Of a stretch of DNA of 63,947 nt, positions 18,729 to 27,648 are shown in pieces; the stretch's first letter is position 1, and the number at the start of each line of letters is the position of its first letter. The stretch spans positions 1-63,947 of the forward strand of contig JAHBVK010000039.1 in assembly GCA_019637555.1 (NCBI GenBank), read 5' to 3'. The DNA comes from Anaerolineae bacterium. Lineage in GTDB: Bacteria > Chloroflexota > Anaerolineae > Aggregatilineales > UBA2796. The translations under genes and the position numbers were made by a program. Under the pieces are notes generated by a model, which worked only from the letters and a program-made list of their open reading frames with translations, made no database searches and was not told where the DNA came from.

Positions 18729-20132
18729 ATGGATCAGCGAATAGTCGAATTTATCCGCACGCTGAGAGCTTCCGGTATTCGTATTTCGGTGGCTGAGAGT
18801 TACGACGCCATGAACGCCATCGACAAAATCGGCGTCTTTGACCGCGATGTGTTCCGCCACGCGCTGCGTAGCACGCTGGTCAAAGAGGCGGATGATATTG
18901 AGTCTTTCGAGCATTTCTTCCCACTATTTTTCGATACCGCCGCGCCTCCAATGTTCAACATGGAACAGGAACTCTCGCCCGATCAGCAGCAGATGCTGGA
19001 ACAGGCGCTGCAATCGCTGATGGGCAACACGCAGTCGCTTCAGCAGATGTTGCAGCAGCTAATGCAGCAGATGATGCAAGGGCAGCCCTTCAGTCAAGAC
19101 CAGCTTGAGCAGATGGGGCAGCAGATGGGCTTGCAGAACGCCGATACACCCGGTCAGGAAAATTACTACAACCGCATGATGCAGCGGATGCTAGGGATGC
19201 AGCAGTTGCAGGAATTGCTCGAACAGCTTGAGGATCAACTGCGCGAGATGGGCATGAGCGAGGAAAGCATCAACGAGATCATGGAGATGATGCAGCAGAA
19301 CCGCGAGGCGCTGGCGGAGCAGATTTCGCGTTACGTGGGCAGCAACGTCGCTGAGAACATGGTCGAGGAGTATGAACAACAGCCGCCCGACGAACGCGAT
19401 CTGATGAACATGCCCTTCCAGTATCTGTCGCCCGAAGATGCTGACAAACTGCGCGACGAGATCAAGCGACTGGCTGCCAGATTACGCAGCCGTGCGGCAT
19501 TGCGGCAGAAGCGCGCCAACGAGGGCAAACCAGATCCCAAAGCCACGATCCGGCACAATCTGCGCTACGGCGGCGTGCCGCTGGAACTGAAGCATCGGGA
19601 TCGGCATCAGAAGCCGCGCCTAGTGGTGATCTGCGATATTTCTACTTCGATGCGCTACTGCGCCGAATTTCTGCTGACGATGGTCTACGAATTACAAGAT
19701 CAGGTGAGCAAGACGCACAGTTTCATCTTCATCGACGACATGACCGAGATCACCCACTATTTCAAGGAACAGCGCCCCGATGTCGCCGTACGTAATGTGT
19801 TAACTGAAAATCCACCCGGTCACTACAACACCGATCTGGGCAACAGTTTGAATTCCTTCTTCAGTGAATCGTTAGGGACGATAGACAGTCGCACGACGGT
19901 AATCATCCTCGGTGATGGTCGCAACAACTACAACGATCCGCGCATCGATCTGGCTTATGATTTGCGTCGCCGTTCGCGCCGCGTCTTGTGGTTTAATCCT
20001 GAGCCAGAGCATGAGTGGGGTACAGGCGACAGCGATATGCACAAGTATGCGCCCGTCAGCAGCGGCGTGTTCATGGTGCGCAATCTGGCGCAGCTAGTCG
20101 AGGCAATCGACAAGATCATGGCGGATGGGTGA
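18729..20132 (+). CDS. CoxE-like VWA-domain protein, MoxR partner
   Basis: A 467-residue cytoplasmic protein. The N-terminal part is helical, followed by a Gln/Met-rich stretch (about 80-140). A C-terminal von Willebrand A domain of CoxE type holds the metal site DISTSM starting at D303, with NTDLGNSL and VIILGDGRNNY supplying later MIDAS residues. MoxR ATPases and VWA proteins of this type act in pairs, remodelling or activating protein complexes, for example metal-centre insertion in CO dehydrogenase (CoxDE). No obvious client enzyme is in the window. It is the last gene of the cluster and is followed by a terminator. Confidence 0.9.
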   Translation: MDQRIVEFIRTLRASGIRISVAESYDAMNAIDKIGVFDRDVFRHALRSTLVKEADDIESFEHFFPLFFDTAAPPMFNMEQELSPDQQQMLEQALQSLMGNTQSLQQMLQQLMQQMMQGQPFSQDQLEQMGQQMGLQNADTPGQENYYNRMMQRMLGMQQLQELLEQLEDQLREMGMSEESINEIMEMMQQNREALAEQISRYVGSNVAENMVEEYEQQPPDERDLMNMPFQYLSPEDADKLRDEIKRLAARLRSRAALRQKRANEGKPDPKATIRHNLRYGGVPLELKHRDRHQKPRLVVICDISTSMRYCAEFLLTMVYELQDQVSKTHSFIFIDDMTEITHYFKEQRPDVAVRNVLTENPPGHYNTDLGNSLNSFFSESLGTIDSRTTVIILGDGRNNYNDPRIDLAYDLRRRSRRVLWFNPEPEHEWGTGDSDMHKYAPVSSGVFMVRNLAQLVEAIDKIMADG

Positions 20133-20144
20133 TCACAAAGATGA

Positions 20145-20169
20145 GGGTGGGTTTGTAACCCACCCTTTT
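20145..20169 (+). terminator. Rho-independent terminator after the VWA gene
   Basis: GGGTGGGTT (20145-20153) and AACCCACCC (20157-20165) with a 3-base loop, then TTTT. The same stem occurs at 35235-35255 without a T tract. Confidence 0.7.
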
Positions 20170-20252
20170 AGTTTAGTATCCAGTAACCTTGTATCAGCCT
20201 TCCGATTCGTCTGTCTGAAAGTGCGCCCTAAAGGGCAGACTACGACATCCGT

Positions 20253-21218
20253 TCATCCTCCGGGCTTAATCGAGTTGGCACAGATAAAGGCGAAGATCGC
20301 CACATCTTGCCAGAAATGGATCACCCACGCCCAGAAGATGCCTTTCGTTTCCAGCATACTCTTGCCCAACAACCAACCTAAGCCCCCAGCCATCAGCACG
20401 CCGAGCACGCCATAAGGCACACCGTAGAAGTGCCATAGCCCGAACAGTGTCGCCGTCAGCAGCAGCGCCTGCGACTTACCTACCACGTTTTGTAACGGAG
20501 CCAGCAGCGCTGCCCGATAGCTGATTTCTTCGCTGAAGGCATTCATCGCGGCGATCAACAGGATGATCGGCAGCAGCGGCAGGATGCTAGTCAGCATTTC
20601 GCCCGATGGTCGCCCCGCCAGGATCAGGAACACTAGTGTGCCGAGCGTGATACACAGCGACAGGATGATGCCAAAGCGCCGCCAACCCACGGGACGATCC
20701 ATACCCAACCAGCGTACTGGTGCAGCTTCCGCATCCAGTTCCCCCAACCTCAAGAAGAAGTCGGATCGACGCCGGAAGATCAGGGTGAGTACAAGGATCA
20801 TGATCAGCGCCACTGCTAAGCGTAGTAGTTGACTCTTGAATAGATCATTGACCACTGCGCCAGCGCCGAGATCGAAGGTAGCTCGCCACAGCGCTGTGCT
20901 GCCGATCCATGCGAACAGCGCATCCAATGCGTAGAGCGCGATGAAGATCAGGAAGAAATTCCGCAGCGGCTGGATTGTTTTCCAGATAAAGCTCACGGCG
21001 AACAGCGCCGCCAGTAAGCCGATTTGCAGCCAGAGCACAGGCAGCGGCAGTGAGATATGCGCCTCCTGTACGATAATTCCGGGCAGCATTGATGCGAGCA
21101 GTGTGATGCCCCATGCAAGGATCACGAGGCGAGTTTGGATATTACGCTGCTCGGCGGCACTTGCTTGCGCGGTGGCATCAGTTGTTACAACGGGATGAAT
21201 ATTGTTCATCAGCTTCAC
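20253..21218 (-). CDS. CPBP-family intramembrane glutamic endopeptidase
   Basis: A 321-residue polytopic membrane protein of the CAAX-protease/bacteriocin-processing (CPBP, Abi) family. The active-site pair EE with Arg is in SEEISYRAALL, and the following motif is LFGLWHFYGVPYGVLG with its conserved His. Such proteins cleave or protect against membrane peptides; the substrate here is unknown. The GTG start overlaps the stop of the upstream membrane protein by four bases (GTGA), so the two genes are translationally coupled. An ATG three codons downstream is an alternative. Confidence 0.88.
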   Translation of the reverse strand: MKLMNNIHPVVTTDATAQASAAEQRNIQTRLVILAWGITLLASMLPGIIVQEAHISLPLPVLWLQIGLLAALFAVSFIWKTIQPLRNFFLIFIALYALDALFAWIGSTALWRATFDLGAGAVVNDLFKSQLLRLAVALIMILVLTLIFRRRSDFFLRLGELDAEAAPVRWLGMDRPVGWRRFGIILSLCITLGTLVFLILAGRPSGEMLTSILPLLPIILLIAAMNAFSEEISYRAALLAPLQNVVGKSQALLLTATLFGLWHFYGVPYGVLGVLMAGGLGWLLGKSMLETKGIFWAWVIHFWQDVAIFAFICANSIKPGG

Positions 21219-22156
21219 GCGTGATCATGAGCAAGACGCGGATTCACCGCCTGTCCTTCTCTAGTAACGGTGATGTGCATTTTAGGTCCTTCAATCACGT
21301 TTTTCAGCAGTACATAGGTCAGCGCCAGATCGATCAACGTGAGCAGCGGGAAGATCACTACTTCACCGAAGGAAAGCTGAATGCCCGCGACTGCCTGTCC
21401 GATCACCCCTGCCGTGATCGACAGCGCCAGTGTCAGCCCCTTGAGCAGCAGGATCGACATCAGCAGGTAACCCCATGCCGTGCGCCGCCACAGGAGAATG
21501 CCGGAGATGAACGCCAGCGGCACGATCAGCGCCAGATCGAGCGTCTGGATCACCAGTGTCGAATAAGTTTGCAAGCCCAACGGCGGCACTTCTTGCGAGA
21601 GGGAAGGGACGATTCGTCCGAGCCACGACATCAGCAGGAATGCGCCGACGAAGAAGCCAAACAGGGAAAGACCACGATGTGGCAGCGCCGCCGCGAAGTG
21701 GTCAGGCAAACTGGCGATGTCGATGCTGTTCAAGACCAGCAAGAAGGCGAATAGACTCAACGCGAACAATGCCACGTAGACCAGATACAGCGAATTGTAG
21801 GCAGCCGCACCAAAAGCAAAGGCTGCATAGCCATAAAGAAAATAGCCAAGAGTGCCGAGCAGCAGCAGCCTACCGCGCAGTGATCCGCGCAGTGCCCATA
21901 GTAACGAGACGAGCAGCAGTGGCACGCCGATCAGCAGGGTTACTGCGTCCTGCGCGATGCCCTGCGAGGCGACCATCACGCTGTCGTAGCGATATAGCCC
22001 GTGTCCGTATATTTCCACTGTTTCGCCGCGTAACGAAGTGAACTGGTAACTGCTGCCCGCTTGCTGCCACAGCAATCCGACGCCAGATCCGGCAGCCCAG
22101 ATTGCCAAGACGAGGATCACGAAGCAAAGTGAGGAGATAGTTCTTGGTTGACTCAT
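21215..22156 (-). CDS. Polytopic membrane protein, hypothetical
   Basis: Function not recognised. About nine hydrophobic segments fill the 313 residues. A short extracytoplasmic loop near the start contains SLRGETVEIYGHGLYRYDS. The C-terminal tail is polar. The ATG at 22156, with AAGGGG eight bases upstream, is preferred over an upstream TTG at 22204. Coupling by a 4-base overlap to the CPBP protease gene suggests a shared membrane role, but nothing more can be said. Confidence 0.75.
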   Translation of the reverse strand: MSQPRTISSLCFVILVLAIWAAGSGVGLLWQQAGSSYQFTSLRGETVEIYGHGLYRYDSVMVASQGIAQDAVTLLIGVPLLLVSLLWALRGSLRGRLLLLGTLGYFLYGYAAFAFGAAAYNSLYLVYVALFALSLFAFLLVLNSIDIASLPDHFAAALPHRGLSLFGFFVGAFLLMSWLGRIVPSLSQEVPPLGLQTYSTLVIQTLDLALIVPLAFISGILLWRRTAWGYLLMSILLLKGLTLALSITAGVIGQAVAGIQLSFGEVVIFPLLTLIDLALTYVLLKNVIEGPKMHITVTREGQAVNPRLAHDHA

Positions 22157-22453
22157 GGAGGATGCCCCTTTTGCCCATGTGGATGAATAAAACTCTTCTG
22201 GCAACTAGTGGAACGCTGCGGTGTGGTGGCGCGTTGAAAGAGCGTGGCGGTGGTGAGCGTCCAATACCATATCGTGACTCTGAGCACCGCAACTGGCAGC
22301 GTCATTTGTCATCAACTTCATATGCACTTTGTCAGCAGATCAGTTTCTATGATCATCGTCAGGTCATCTCTAGCGGAAACTCACTGTGTGGGATTGCAGA
22401 TAGGTGGGAAACTTGAGAGGTATGAAAGGTGATGGACATGGAGTGAGGTGCTA

Positions 22454-22618
22454 ATGAACTCTCCAACTGATAGTGTCCTTGCCATTGTTGCTGCCCTGCT
22501 GGTGCTGCTAACCGCTCTGCTTGACCCGCGCTTCAGCAGCGCTTTGGCTATCGGCTTATTGGTCGTCTATGCGATCTACAAAATGATCCAGCACGATCAA
22601 CGGCGGTCTCATCCTTAG
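22454..22618 (+). CDS. Small two-helix membrane protein
   Basis: A 54-residue reading frame not overlapping any other gene: MNSPTDSVLAIVAAL begins it. Two hydrophobic segments (about 7-23 and 29-43) are separated by a turn with LLDPRFSS, and the C-terminus is basic and polar (KMIQHDQRRSHP). GAGGTG lies just before the ATG. The hydrophobic pattern and clean ribosome site make a real small protein likely; its function is unknown. Confidence 0.55.
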   Translation: MNSPTDSVLAIVAALLVLLTALLDPRFSSALAIGLLVVYAIYKMIQHDQRRSHP

Positions 22619-22650
22619 TAAACGCTAGGATGGCTGCCCGCTACATGTTA

Positions 22651-22698
22651 GGACGGGCGATGTCAGTGTACGTCGCTGTAGTTCAGCGTCGCCCGTCC
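22651..22698. other. Inverted repeat between two genes
   Basis: Perfect 10-bp arms GGACGGGCGA (22651-22660) and TCGCCCGTCC (22689-22698) with a 28-base internal segment. It may end the small-gene transcript or regulate the gene at 22823. No T tract follows. Confidence 0.5.
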
Positions 22699-22822
22699 GC
22701 CATCTCCTACTAAAGTTGGATAAAAAGTGACTACTTTTTGACCTGTCTTCTCCTCCCTAGCCGATGTACAGTAGTGCCCGTAGCAACAATCACTATGCGT
22801 TCGGCAATTAGGAGGATTTTTC

Positions 22823-23893
22823 ATGAGTTCGACAGGTATTTTCGGTAAGAACCGCCTTGTTTCTAAACTCGCCGTTGCAGGTGCAGTGGCTTTACTCACC
22901 CTTGGCGGGTTGAACTTGCCCGTGCAGGCGCAAGATGCCCCTCAACTGCCCGGCACGGTGGTGATTGGCGATCTGAATGCACCGCGTGGTGTTGCCTTCG
23001 ATGCCGCTGGTAATCTGCTGGTGGCGGTAGCTGGTACGGGTGGTGAAGCTGAAGTCTCCGTCCCCAGCACCGAAGGTGATGGCACGATGCAGACTTTCAA
23101 GACTGGTCTCTCCGGTCAGGTGCTCTCGGTTGCGGCTGATGGCACTGCCAAGCCTGTGATCGCCGGACTGCCCAGCTATGCGGGCGCAACCGAAACCATC
23201 GGCGTCTACCGCGCTATCCCGCACGGTGACTCGCTGTGGATCGTCACTTCCTCTGCCATGCCCGGTCTGTTCTGGGCGGACTCAGTCGTAGAACTCGACG
23301 CCAAGACTTTGCGCGTCAAGAATTTCATCAGCCCCGGCGACTACGAAGAAACCAACAATCCTGACGGCAACGAGATCGATAGCAACGTCACCGACCTCGC
23401 ATGGACGGCTGATGGTACGCTGCTGATCACCGATGCGGGTGGTAACTCCATGTATTCGTGGACGAAGGAAGCTGGTTTGGCTGTCGTCGCCTCGTGGCCT
23501 GATAACTCCGTGCCCACTTCCGTCGAAGTCGCCGCTAATGGTGATATCTATGTCGGTTTCTTGGGTGCTGGTCTGGCTCCCGGCGCTGGTAAGGTCGAGC
23601 GTTGGGCAGATGGCAAGTTGGCGGAAACCTTCGCTGGTTTGAACGCAGTCAGCGACATCCTGCTAGATGGTGATACCCTCTACGCGGTGCAGTTGGTGCT
23701 GTTCACCGAGCAGGGTCCCGGACCGGGCAGCGTAGTCAAGGTTGATGCCAGTGGAGCGACGCCAGTGGCGGAAGGCATCCCTGCTCCCTTCGCTATCGCC
23801 AAAGGTCCTGATGGTGCACTGTACGTCAGCTTCGGCACCATCGCCTTCGCTCCCGGTATGACCGGCGGCGTGCTGAAACTGGAAGCCAACTAA
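22823..23893 (+). CDS. Secreted ScyD/ScyE-family beta-propeller protein
   Basis: A 356-residue exported protein. A signal peptide (about 1-36, with LAVAGAVALLTLGGLNL and cleavage near VQAQ) precedes repeated NHL-like blades such as APRGVAFDAAGNLLVA, VTDLAWTADGTLLITD, TSVEVAANGDIYVG and FAIAKGPDGALYVS. The pattern matches the ScyD/ScyE family, named from cyanobacterial scytonemin loci but widespread as secreted propellers of unknown function. A strong TAGGAGG ribosome site precedes the ATG. No scytonemin genes are nearby, so a pigment role is not implied. Confidence 0.85.
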   Translation: MSSTGIFGKNRLVSKLAVAGAVALLTLGGLNLPVQAQDAPQLPGTVVIGDLNAPRGVAFDAAGNLLVAVAGTGGEAEVSVPSTEGDGTMQTFKTGLSGQVLSVAADGTAKPVIAGLPSYAGATETIGVYRAIPHGDSLWIVTSSAMPGLFWADSVVELDAKTLRVKNFISPGDYEETNNPDGNEIDSNVTDLAWTADGTLLITDAGGNSMYSWTKEAGLAVVASWPDNSVPTSVEVAANGDIYVGFLGAGLAPGAGKVERWADGKLAETFAGLNAVSDILLDGDTLYAVQLVLFTEQGPGPGSVVKVDASGATPVAEGIPAPFAIAKGPDGALYVSFGTIAFAPGMTGGVLKLEAN

Positions 23894-23978
23894 GTAGGTT
23901 TGCACAACCAGTTGCTTGTCGGTGGTGAGTAGAAGTCCAATCCTTCTACACATCGCGGAACACTCCTCAGCAACACAT

Positions 23979-24010
23979 AAGCGGGAGAACGATGGGTTCT
24001 CCCGCTTTTT
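23979..24010 (+). terminator. Strong rho-independent terminator after the ScyD/ScyE gene
   Basis: Perfect 12-bp stem AAGCGGGAGAAC/GTTCTCCCGCTT with a 5-base loop and a run of T. Confidence 0.92.
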
Positions 24011-24081
24011 GATTCTAATTGAATTGACCTCAACGAACGTATTTGAATATTTCTTCGATGGGCATCGTAAATCAATTCCGC

Positions 24082-24144
24082 CTACGGGTTCCCCCTCTCC
24101 TAATCTGTACTCGGATTGGAGAGGGGGACAGGGGGTGAGGCTAA
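24082..24144. repeat. GC-rich palindromic intergenic repeat
   Basis: Nearly identical to the copy at 61-120, same orientation, again just beyond the 3' end of a minus-strand gene. Confidence 0.85.
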
Positions 24145-24147
24145 CCG

Positions 24148-26061
24148 CTACCACGCCTTGACGTAGATCGTACCTAACGGCAGCAGGTTATCTTGCGTCA
24201 CGCCCGGCGCACTGATCCGCACGCCATCGCTGAAGTGGTACAGCGACAGCATGATATCGTAATCACCTGTGGTCAGCGGATATGCCAGCTTGAGCGTGCG
24301 CTCCTCAATGTAAATCTGACCCGGAATCCACTGGCTAGTTGCTGTCGGACCGTTGAGTACCAGCGGCGGATCGTCGCGCTGCGCGATCACACCCTTCGCC
24401 CGATCCCACAAATACGATCCCTCGCTGTAATCCAGCGTCACAGGTGCATCCACCGACCAGAAGATGCGAATCCGTACCGTATCGCCCTCACGCCAGACCA
24501 ACGACAGGTTGACATCGTTGAGCAGTTCCGCGCCGTGAAAACGCATCCCATTCTCGAACAAAATCCCCTGCGGATCGATGGGCGCTTCGTACAGCCGGAA
24601 CAGGAAAGTATCAGGTCCAATCGTGCCGATCATGCCGCGCGATTGTTGCACCGATGCGAAGGTTTCCGGTGTTTCCTTGCCTTTGGTGGAGACATACCAG
24701 ACGCGGCGATATTGGTTCGTGGCCAACTGCGCGGGCGTGATGAAGGGCAGCCCATTGGGGAAATAGGCACGCACGAAGTAATCCCATTCTTCGGCGTCAA
24801 TTGGGATGCAGTCTTTGCAGATCAAATCCATCAGGATGGCATCGCCGCCGCGCCATTCGGTGCGCAGTTCCTCGAAGATATTGACGAAGGGTAGGCGCGG
24901 GATCGGTTCGTAGCGTTCCAGCGGGATGCGATCAAAGCCGACCAGCGCCAGCACCAACGCCGCAGCGATCAGCGCCGGACGGGGCAGCAGCGACAAGCCC
25001 CAACCGATCCACAGCGCCAATCCGACCATCACCCACGACAAATGGCGCGGATTAAAGGCATCGACGGGCGCAAGCGGAAACACCAGCACTAGGGGCATCA
25101 GCATCCAGATCAGCAGCGTGATCACCTGACGGCGCACGCGCCAGCGATCCAGCAGCAGCGCGGTGGCGATGATGAACAAGGCGGCGAACAGCGCGGGCTG
25201 CTGACCGAGATAATCGAGATAGTGATTGACAATGCGAACTTCGGTGGGCACGAACGGCACGAATTTCGCCACGTTCTGGTTCTTGATTCCGACCACATAG
25301 AAGTTAGCGATCAGGTAGGGCACGCACAGCGCGGCGACAATGATCCCCGGCAGCAGCCACAGCGTGAACCAGCGGCGCGGCGCACGGAACAGGAGCAGAC
25401 TGAGCAGCGCCAGCATCGCCATCCCGATCACGGTGGTGGTGTGGATATAGAACATCACGGTCAGCGTCAAGCCGAGCAGCACGCCACGCCAGATCGACGG
25501 GCGCTCGAAATAGCGCAGCATTAGCCACAGTGACAGGATGAACAGCGCGAGGATCAGTGTGTAGGCGCGCAAAATGGTGCTCAGAAAGAGGACGTAGCCG
25601 AGTGCGCTGAACGCCAGCACACTCATGATCCCCGCTTTGACTCCGAACAACCGTCGCGTGACGGCGAACAGCAGCGCCGCTGTGACCAGCATCGTCAGGA
25701 TCGTGGACATGCGCAACCCGAACGGCGTGATCCCCGTTAGCGCGCGCCAGAAGTAGACGAAGATCGTGTGACCGGGGGGCCAGTCGTAAGGCGTCCAGTC
25801 GATTGCTTGCTGGAGGTTGCCCATCGTGATCCACACCGACCATGCTTCATCCTTTTCCATGTTCAGCGTCGGCAGCCGATAGACGCGGCTGGCGAAGATG
25901 ACGAGGAACAACAGCACCAGCACGAACAACGCAGATCGGGACAGCGGCGTGATCGGGTGCAGCGAGATGGATTTAGGTTCGCTGACGCTGGAATAGGGGC
26001 GGGTTAGTGTCCGCCAGAAGCTGCGTACATTTACGTTTCGACGGCGAAGTGAGTTCAGCAT
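24148..26061 (-). CDS. GT39-like membrane glycosyltransferase
   Basis: A 637-residue GT-C enzyme. About 12 hydrophobic segments occupy residues 43-400. The catalytic acidic motif in the first loop is NMEKDEAWS (D71-E72), as in PMT/ArnT-type (GT39/83) transferases that use polyprenyl-phosphate sugars. The C-terminal 200 residues form a soluble, extracytoplasmic beta-rich domain. Donor and acceptor are not predictable. It is the second of three unlinked GT-C proteins in the window (7586, 24148, 62208). It is transcribed away from the Met-rich gene at 26291. Confidence 0.85.
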   Translation of the reverse strand: MLNSLRRRNVNVRSFWRTLTRPYSSVSEPKSISLHPITPLSRSALFVLVLLFLVIFASRVYRLPTLNMEKDEAWSVWITMGNLQQAIDWTPYDWPPGHTIFVYFWRALTGITPFGLRMSTILTMLVTAALLFAVTRRLFGVKAGIMSVLAFSALGYVLFLSTILRAYTLILALFILSLWLMLRYFERPSIWRGVLLGLTLTVMFYIHTTTVIGMAMLALLSLLLFRAPRRWFTLWLLPGIIVAALCVPYLIANFYVVGIKNQNVAKFVPFVPTEVRIVNHYLDYLGQQPALFAALFIIATALLLDRWRVRRQVITLLIWMLMPLVLVFPLAPVDAFNPRHLSWVMVGLALWIGWGLSLLPRPALIAAALVLALVGFDRIPLERYEPIPRLPFVNIFEELRTEWRGGDAILMDLICKDCIPIDAEEWDYFVRAYFPNGLPFITPAQLATNQYRRVWYVSTKGKETPETFASVQQSRGMIGTIGPDTFLFRLYEAPIDPQGILFENGMRFHGAELLNDVNLSLVWREGDTVRIRIFWSVDAPVTLDYSEGSYLWDRAKGVIAQRDDPPLVLNGPTATSQWIPGQIYIEERTLKLAYPLTTGDYDIMLSLYHFSDGVRISAPGVTQDNLLPLGTIYVKAW

Positions 26062-26290
26062 ATGCAGATAGTATCGATTGGCGACGGAACTACTAGATCA
26101 CTAAATTACGGTCAAACAGAGATGCGCAGACGCCTCGTAGGCAGCGCTGGTCACAGAGAATACCCGATCCCTGCAGCATCCCAAAGTGCCGCAAGATTGC
26201 CTGATCGGAATTTTCATTTCTCCATAAATCTTCCACATCCCCTGCTCTAGACTGTGGTCATAGTAAATATGGATGCCATTGGAGGCAACA

Positions 26291-26827
26291 ATGATTGGCA
26301 AGTCGGTGAAGTTACTACTCGTTGCAGCAGTTGTATTTGCACTTGGTGCGCTGGCGATAAATAGTGCATACGCGCAGGGACCGGGCGGCAATGGTAACGG
26401 CATGGGCATGGGCGGTTACAACAATTCGTTGATCGCCGTTGCGGCGAAAGCACTGGGCATGGATCAAACAGCACTGGTGGCGGAACTGACTGCTACCGAG
26501 GGCAAAACCATCGCTGATGTGGCTAAAGAGAAGGGCGTAGCGCTGGAAAGCATCGTTGACGCCTTCGTCGCTCCGCATGCGGCACAGTTGCAAGCAGCAG
26601 TCACTAGCGGACGGCTGACTCAGGAACAGGCAGATGCCGCGCTAGCGCAAATGAAAGCTAATGTTACCACCCGCCTCAATACACCGTACAACAGCAGCGC
26701 GTGGGGCAACTTAGGACCCTGCACCGATGATGACGAACTGTGCTGTGGTGGCGCGGGCATGGGCTTCGGCATGGGGATGGGCATGATGCGCCATAACGAC
26801 GAAGGCTACGGACGTCACCGCCGCTAA
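26291..26827 (+). CDS. Secreted Met/Gly-rich, probably metal-binding protein
   Basis: A 178-residue exported protein. The signal peptide runs to about residue 28 (AYAQ). Then come a short GNGMGMGG segment (36-42), a helical domain (45-130) with ADVAKEKGV and SGRLTQEQADAAL of a type common in secreted actinobacterial and Chloroflexota proteins, and a C-terminal tail with Cys144, Cys151, Cys152 and GMGFGMGMGMMRH (156-168). Met clusters of this kind bind Cu(I) or Ag(I) in other proteins, so metal binding is inferred. GGAGG lies five bases before ATG 26291, which is preferred over ATG 26273. A two-component system follows. Confidence 0.78.
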   Translation: MIGKSVKLLLVAAVVFALGALAINSAYAQGPGGNGNGMGMGGYNNSLIAVAAKALGMDQTALVAELTATEGKTIADVAKEKGVALESIVDAFVAPHAAQLQAAVTSGRLTQEQADAALAQMKANVTTRLNTPYNSSAWGNLGPCTDDDELCCGGAGMGFGMGMGMMRHNDEGYGRHRR

Positions 26828-26849
26828 AACCCTGATCTTCATCACGGGA

Positions 26850-26888
26850 AAAGAGGACGAAGCTGACTTCGCCCTCTTTGACTTTTTT
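26850..26888 (+). terminator. Rho-independent terminator after the Met-rich gene
   Basis: AAAGAGG and CCTCTTT outer stem plus CGAAG/CTTCG inner stem with one mismatch, followed by TTTTTT. It separates the secreted-protein gene from the regulator gene, allowing partial read-through at most. Confidence 0.85.
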
Positions 26889-26943
26889 GAGATGATAGGT
26901 AGAGGCTGGAACTAACACAGTATTGTAAGGGCAAGAAACGGTT

Positions 26944-27648
26944 ATGGCACAGCGGATTCTGGTCGTTGATGATGATCGCAAACTGGTGCGTGTGCTGCAA
27001 AGTTACCTAGAACAGTCGGGTCTGGCGGTCCTAACCGCCTATGATGGCGCGGCGGCGACTCACCTTATCCAGAGCGAACGTCCTGATCTGGTGGTACTTG
27101 ATCTGATGCTTCCACAGCGTGACGGTTGGGAGATCGCTAAATGGATACGCGGCAGCAAGGCATTAGCATCGATCCCGATCCTCATGCTGACTGCACGCAT
27201 CGAAGACGCGGATAAACTGCACGGCTTCGAGCTGGGGGCGGATGACTACGTGACCAAGCCATTTAGCCCCGGTGAAGTGGTGGCACGCATACTCGCGATA
27301 TTGCGTCGCGCACAGGGGCAGCTCACCGCCTCCCACATCATCACTTGCGGCGGCTTACGTATGGATACGCAGCAGTTTACCATCACCTTGAACGCTCAAC
27401 CGCTGGACCTGACCAAGACCGAATATGCGCTTTTGCAGGTCATGATGCGCCAGCCGAATCGCACCTTCACCCGCGCCGAGTTGATTGAATTGGCGCTCGG
27501 CTACGCCTATGAAGGCATGGAACGAACGCTTGATAGCCACATCAAGAACCTGCGTAAAAAGATAGAAAGCAACCCCGCTGAACCGCAGTACATCGAAACA
27601 GTCTTCGGCGCTGGCTATCGCCTCCGCGAAGGAGCTACAGAGTTATGA
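26944..27648 (+). CDS. OmpR-family response regulator
   Basis: A 234-residue DNA-binding response regulator. The receiver domain has the acidic pocket in VVDDD, phosphoacceptor D53 in VVLDLMLP and Lys in VTKPFSPGE. The C-terminal winged helix ends with SHIKNLRKKIE and VFGAGYRL. The next gene, its histidine kinase, overlaps by four bases (ATGA). From its position it probably controls the Met-rich secreted protein upstream or metal-export genes elsewhere, an inference only. Confidence 0.95.
   Translation: MAQRILVVDDDRKLVRVLQSYLEQSGLAVLTAYDGAAATHLIQSERPDLVVLDLMLPQRDGWEIAKWIRGSKALASIPILMLTARIEDADKLHGFELGADDYVTKPFSPGEVVARILAILRRAQGQLTASHIITCGGLRMDTQQFTITLNAQPLDLTKTEYALLQVMMRQPNRTFTRAELIELALGYAYEGMERTLDSHIKNLRKKIESNPAEPQYIETVFGAGYRLREGATEL

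Noticed and set aside
22823..23893. ScyD/ScyE similarity taken as a scytonemin pigment locus
   Set aside because: No other scytonemin genes are present; the family name is only a label.
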